Source of the DNA: Chlorobiota bacterium
GTDB taxonomy: Bacteria > Bacteroidota > Ignavibacteria > Tepidaquicellales > OLB5
Assembly (NCBI GenBank): GCA_022616535.1
Contig: JAKEEM010000021.1
Coordinates: 47,520-111,519, forward strand
Reading direction: 5' to 3'
DNA: 64,000 bases
The notes under the pieces are model-generated. The model was not told the DNA's origin. It did no database searches and worked only from the letters and a program-made list of their open reading frames with translations. The translations under genes and the position numbers were made by a program. The number at the start of each line of letters is the position of its first letter. Within the stretch, counting starts at the first letter, position 1. Shown one piece after another: positions 62,173 through 64,000 of this stretch.

Positions 62173-63104
62173 CAGCTTATGTTATCCTTCTTGATTACAT
62201 TTATGAACAGTTCTTCAAGTGTACTTGTTTTTTGTGATACCGACTGGATTCTGATTTTATTTTTACGCAGCAAGTCAATTATTTTATTTAGATTATCCAC
62301 CCCTGCTTCGGTATTAATTTCATTTTCGCCTGCTCCGGCATTAGAATCTATTGCAAGAATTTTCTGTTTCAGCTCTATATTAAGCGGTTCAACCGTATGT
62401 ATTGCAAAAATGTTTTCCGCTTTGGTGAGGTCATCTACATTTCCTTCTTTAACCAAATCACCCTTATTCAATATTGCAACACGGTCGCAAATCATTTCAA
62501 CCTCGGAAAGAAGGTGGGAATTCAAAAATATCGTCTTGCCTTTTGATTTAAGCTCAATTAAAATATCACGAATTTCTTTTCTCCCAATCGGGTCAACTCC
62601 GTCAGTCGGCTCATCAAGGAAAATTAAATCCGGCTCGCTTAATATGCTCTGCGCAAGCCCAAGCTTTTGCATCATTCCCTTTGAATATTTTTTAATCTTT
62701 GTTTGTTTCCACTGTGTCAGCTTCATTAATTCGAGCAATTCGTCGATTCGCTTCTTAAATGCATCATTCGGCTTCATTCCGGAAAGCCGGCCGTAAAAAC
62801 TTAAAACCTGCTCACCGGTTAAGTAGTTGGGAAAGCGGTGATTTTCCGGCAAGTAGCCGACTTTGGCTTTGGCTTTATGATTTCTAACGTCAGTTCCAAA
62901 TATCTTAGCGTTTCCTCTTGTCGGGAAAGTAATTGCAAGGAGAATCTTAATCAGTGTTGTTTTGCCTGCGCCGTTGGGGCCGAGCAAGCCGAATATTTCC
63001 CCTTCGTTAACGCTGAAGGAAAAATCATTTAGCGCATTTACTTTCTGTTTTGAAAATCCGGAGGAATATTCTTTCGATAAGTTTTGGGTTTCTATTACGG
63101 GCAT
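62172..63104 (-). CDS. ABC transporter ATP-binding protein
   Basis: 310 residues. Walker A GPNGAGKTTLI (about 42-52), signature YSKGMMQKLGLAQSIL (about 139-154), Walker B DLIFLDEPTDGVDP and switch His in NSHLLSEV. The C-terminal extension ends STLEELFINVI, as in NatA-like exporters. It shares a base with both neighbours (stop/start overlaps). Confidence 0.92.
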   Translation of the reverse strand: MPVIETQNLSKEYSSGFSKQKVNALNDFSFSVNEGEIFGLLGPNGAGKTTLIKILLAITFPTRGNAKIFGTDVRNHKAKAKVGYLPENHRFPNYLTGEQVLSFYGRLSGMKPNDAFKKRIDELLELMKLTQWKQTKIKKYSKGMMQKLGLAQSILSEPDLIFLDEPTDGVDPIGRKEIRDILIELKSKGKTIFLNSHLLSEVEMICDRVAILNKGDLVKEGNVDDLTKAENIFAIHTVEPLNIELKQKILAIDSNAGAGENEINTEAGVDNLNKIIDLLRKNKIRIQSVSQKTSTLEELFINVIKKDNIS

Positions 63105-63595
63105 TATTTCTTTTTAAATTCCTTAAGTAAAAAATCAAACTCAGTTTTAGTAACAACATCAGGTTTTTCTTTTGCCTCATGCTCGGCTTCGATACGCTCG
63201 ATTCTCCTGTCTTTGACCTCCCCCCAGAAACCTTCTGCAGTCTGAATCTTTGCACCGCACTCTTTTGCAAAAAATGTTATGTCTCTGTCAGAAGAAATCA
63301 CTTTAAGAAGCTTTGGATTTTTCGATTTCTCAATTAAATGCTTAATTAATGCGTCCGCGTGGCCATAATCAGGACCAACGTCTGTTTTGGAAAATTTAAC
63401 TTCGATGTTACTTTCATGCTTATTTTTGCCGTAGCCGTCAAACACAAGAATACATTTAACTCCCCTGCCGAAATAATGGCTGTGCAGTTTTGAAACCATT
63501 GTATCGACGCAAATATCCTGCGACTGCTGAAGTAAAATCCTCAACTCGCTTACCTTGTGTATCAAATTGTATGCGTCTATAATGATTATTTCCAT
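63104..63595 (-). CDS. NYN-domain RNA-binding/nuclease-like protein (YacP-like)
   Basis: 163 residues. IIIDAYNLIHKV near the N-terminus, LVFDGYGKNKHES around residue 52, and KVISSDRDITFFAKECGAKI around 113-132 supply the acidic residues of the NYN/PIN-like nuclease fold. YacP relatives act in rRNA or tRNA maturation. Its start overlaps the asnS stop (TAATG), so the two genes are coupled. Confidence 0.85.
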   Translation of the reverse strand: MEIIIIDAYNLIHKVSELRILLQQSQDICVDTMVSKLHSHYFGRGVKCILVFDGYGKNKHESNIEVKFSKTDVGPDYGHADALIKHLIEKSKNPKLLKVISSDRDITFFAKECGAKIQTAEGFWGEVKDRRIERIEAEHEAKEKPDVVTKTEFDFLLKEFKKK

Positions 63596-64000
63596 TACGG
63601 TGTGTTTCTGTACATTAATCTAGGAAACGGAATTGCTTCTCTCAGATGGTCAAGCTTGCAAATCCATGAGACTACTCTTTCAATACCCATGCCGAATCCC
63701 GAATGGGGAACGCTTCCGTAGCGTCTTAAATCCAGATACCACTGAAACGCATCCAAAGGCAGATTATGTTCCTTAATCCTTTTGGTCAATGCTTCAAGAT
63801 TATCTTCTCTTTCGGAACCGCCTATAATTTCACCGTAACCCTCCGGGGCAAGAACGTCAACAGCCCGCACGACTTTCGGGTTTTCAGGGTCAAGTTTCAT
63901 ATAAAAAGCTTTTGCCTCGCTTGGCCAGTTGTAAACCATAATCGGCTTATCATAATTTTCAACAACCGCTTCTTCATGCGGTGCACCGAAATCCTCCCCC
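63595..64000 (-). CDS. asnS: Asparaginyl-tRNA synthetase, C-terminal part
   Basis: The reading frame is open to the window edge, so only the last 134 residues are present. It reads [24 protein letters not shown], then [10 protein letters not shown] and, at the end, [41 protein letters not shown], the class II aaRS motif 3 of AsnRS. The gene continues beyond 64000. An internal Met at 63939 is not the start. Confidence 0.95.
   Translation of the reverse strand, partial: GEDFGAPHEEAVVENYDKPIMVYNWPSEAKAFYMKLDPENPKVVRAVDVLAPEGYGEIIGGSEREDNLEALTKRIKEHNLPLDAFQWYLDLRRYGSVPHSGFGMGIERVVSWICKLDHLREAIPFPRLMYRNTP

Noticed and set aside
1..64000. tRNA or rRNA genes
   Set aside because: I looked through the intergenic regions for cloverleaf arms and conserved rRNA segments and found none; very short or unusual ones could be missed.

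Overview
The window is AT-rich bacterial chromosome, most likely from an uncultured member of the Ignavibacteria or a close relative in the Bacteroidota/Chlorobiota group. The evidence is four secreted proteins ending in type IX secretion (T9SS) type A sorting domains with the NYPNPFN...GVYFYRI/Y..K-hydrophobic-Lys pattern, a GldA/GldF/GldG-like ABC cluster, TonB-dependent receptors, a TsaD start with no ribosome-binding site, and promoters of the Bacteroidota type (TTG, about 20 bp, TAnnTTTG). I found no rRNA or tRNA gene and no CRISPR array.

Layout. 1-10.2 kb, plus strand: the end of a Gln/Met-rich coiled-coil DUF4175-like protein, then a GT-C glycosyltransferase with a TPR tail, MltG, a large membrane protein and a membrane-embedded spermidine-synthase-like protein. 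10.2-14.6 kb, minus strand: a four-gene GldA-GldF-GldG-DUF4340 ABC operon. 14.9-16.8 kb: a secreted S15-type peptidase/esterase broken by a one-base frameshift. 17.5-21.2 kb, minus strand: an NfrA-like outer-membrane TPR/barrel protein, an NfrB-like glycosyltransferase and a WecB-type UDP-GlcNAc 2-epimerase, which resembles a minimal version of the enterobacterial N4-glycan-receptor pathway. 21.5-24.9 kb: tsaD, mgtE and a PAP2-family membrane protein.

24.9-34.5 kb, minus strand, is one long cobalamin operon. A promoter, a cobalamin riboswitch and an intrinsic terminator precede a beta-propeller lipoprotein, a BtuB-like receptor, a DUF6580 membrane protein, full-length metH, a BFD-like Fe-S protein, a UPF0200-type kinase, dCMP deaminase and cobO. 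B12 uptake, B12 adenosylation and the main B12-consuming enzyme therefore appear to share one switch. 34.8-37.9 kb holds DprE1-like and DprE2-like genes followed by a deoxyhypusine-synthase-like gene. 38-42 kb holds a FecA-like TonB receptor, a DUF218 protein and nusB.

42.0-46.9 kb is a decayed Mu-like prophage: zinc-ribbon protein, Gam, S24 repressor, frameshifted terminase, HipB/HipA-like pair, gp36-like protein and a truncated ORF. Its repressor and gam promoters face each other. 47-55.3 kb carries three T9SS cargo proteins, two of them tandem paralogues, with structured untranslated regions before the first and third. 55.4-64 kb returns to housekeeping genes: a class V aminotransferase, trhO, an unknown protein, comM, a lipoprotein, and an asnS-NYN-ABC transporter operon cut by the window edge.

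Assignments rest on reading motifs and protein sequence by eye. No database search was run.
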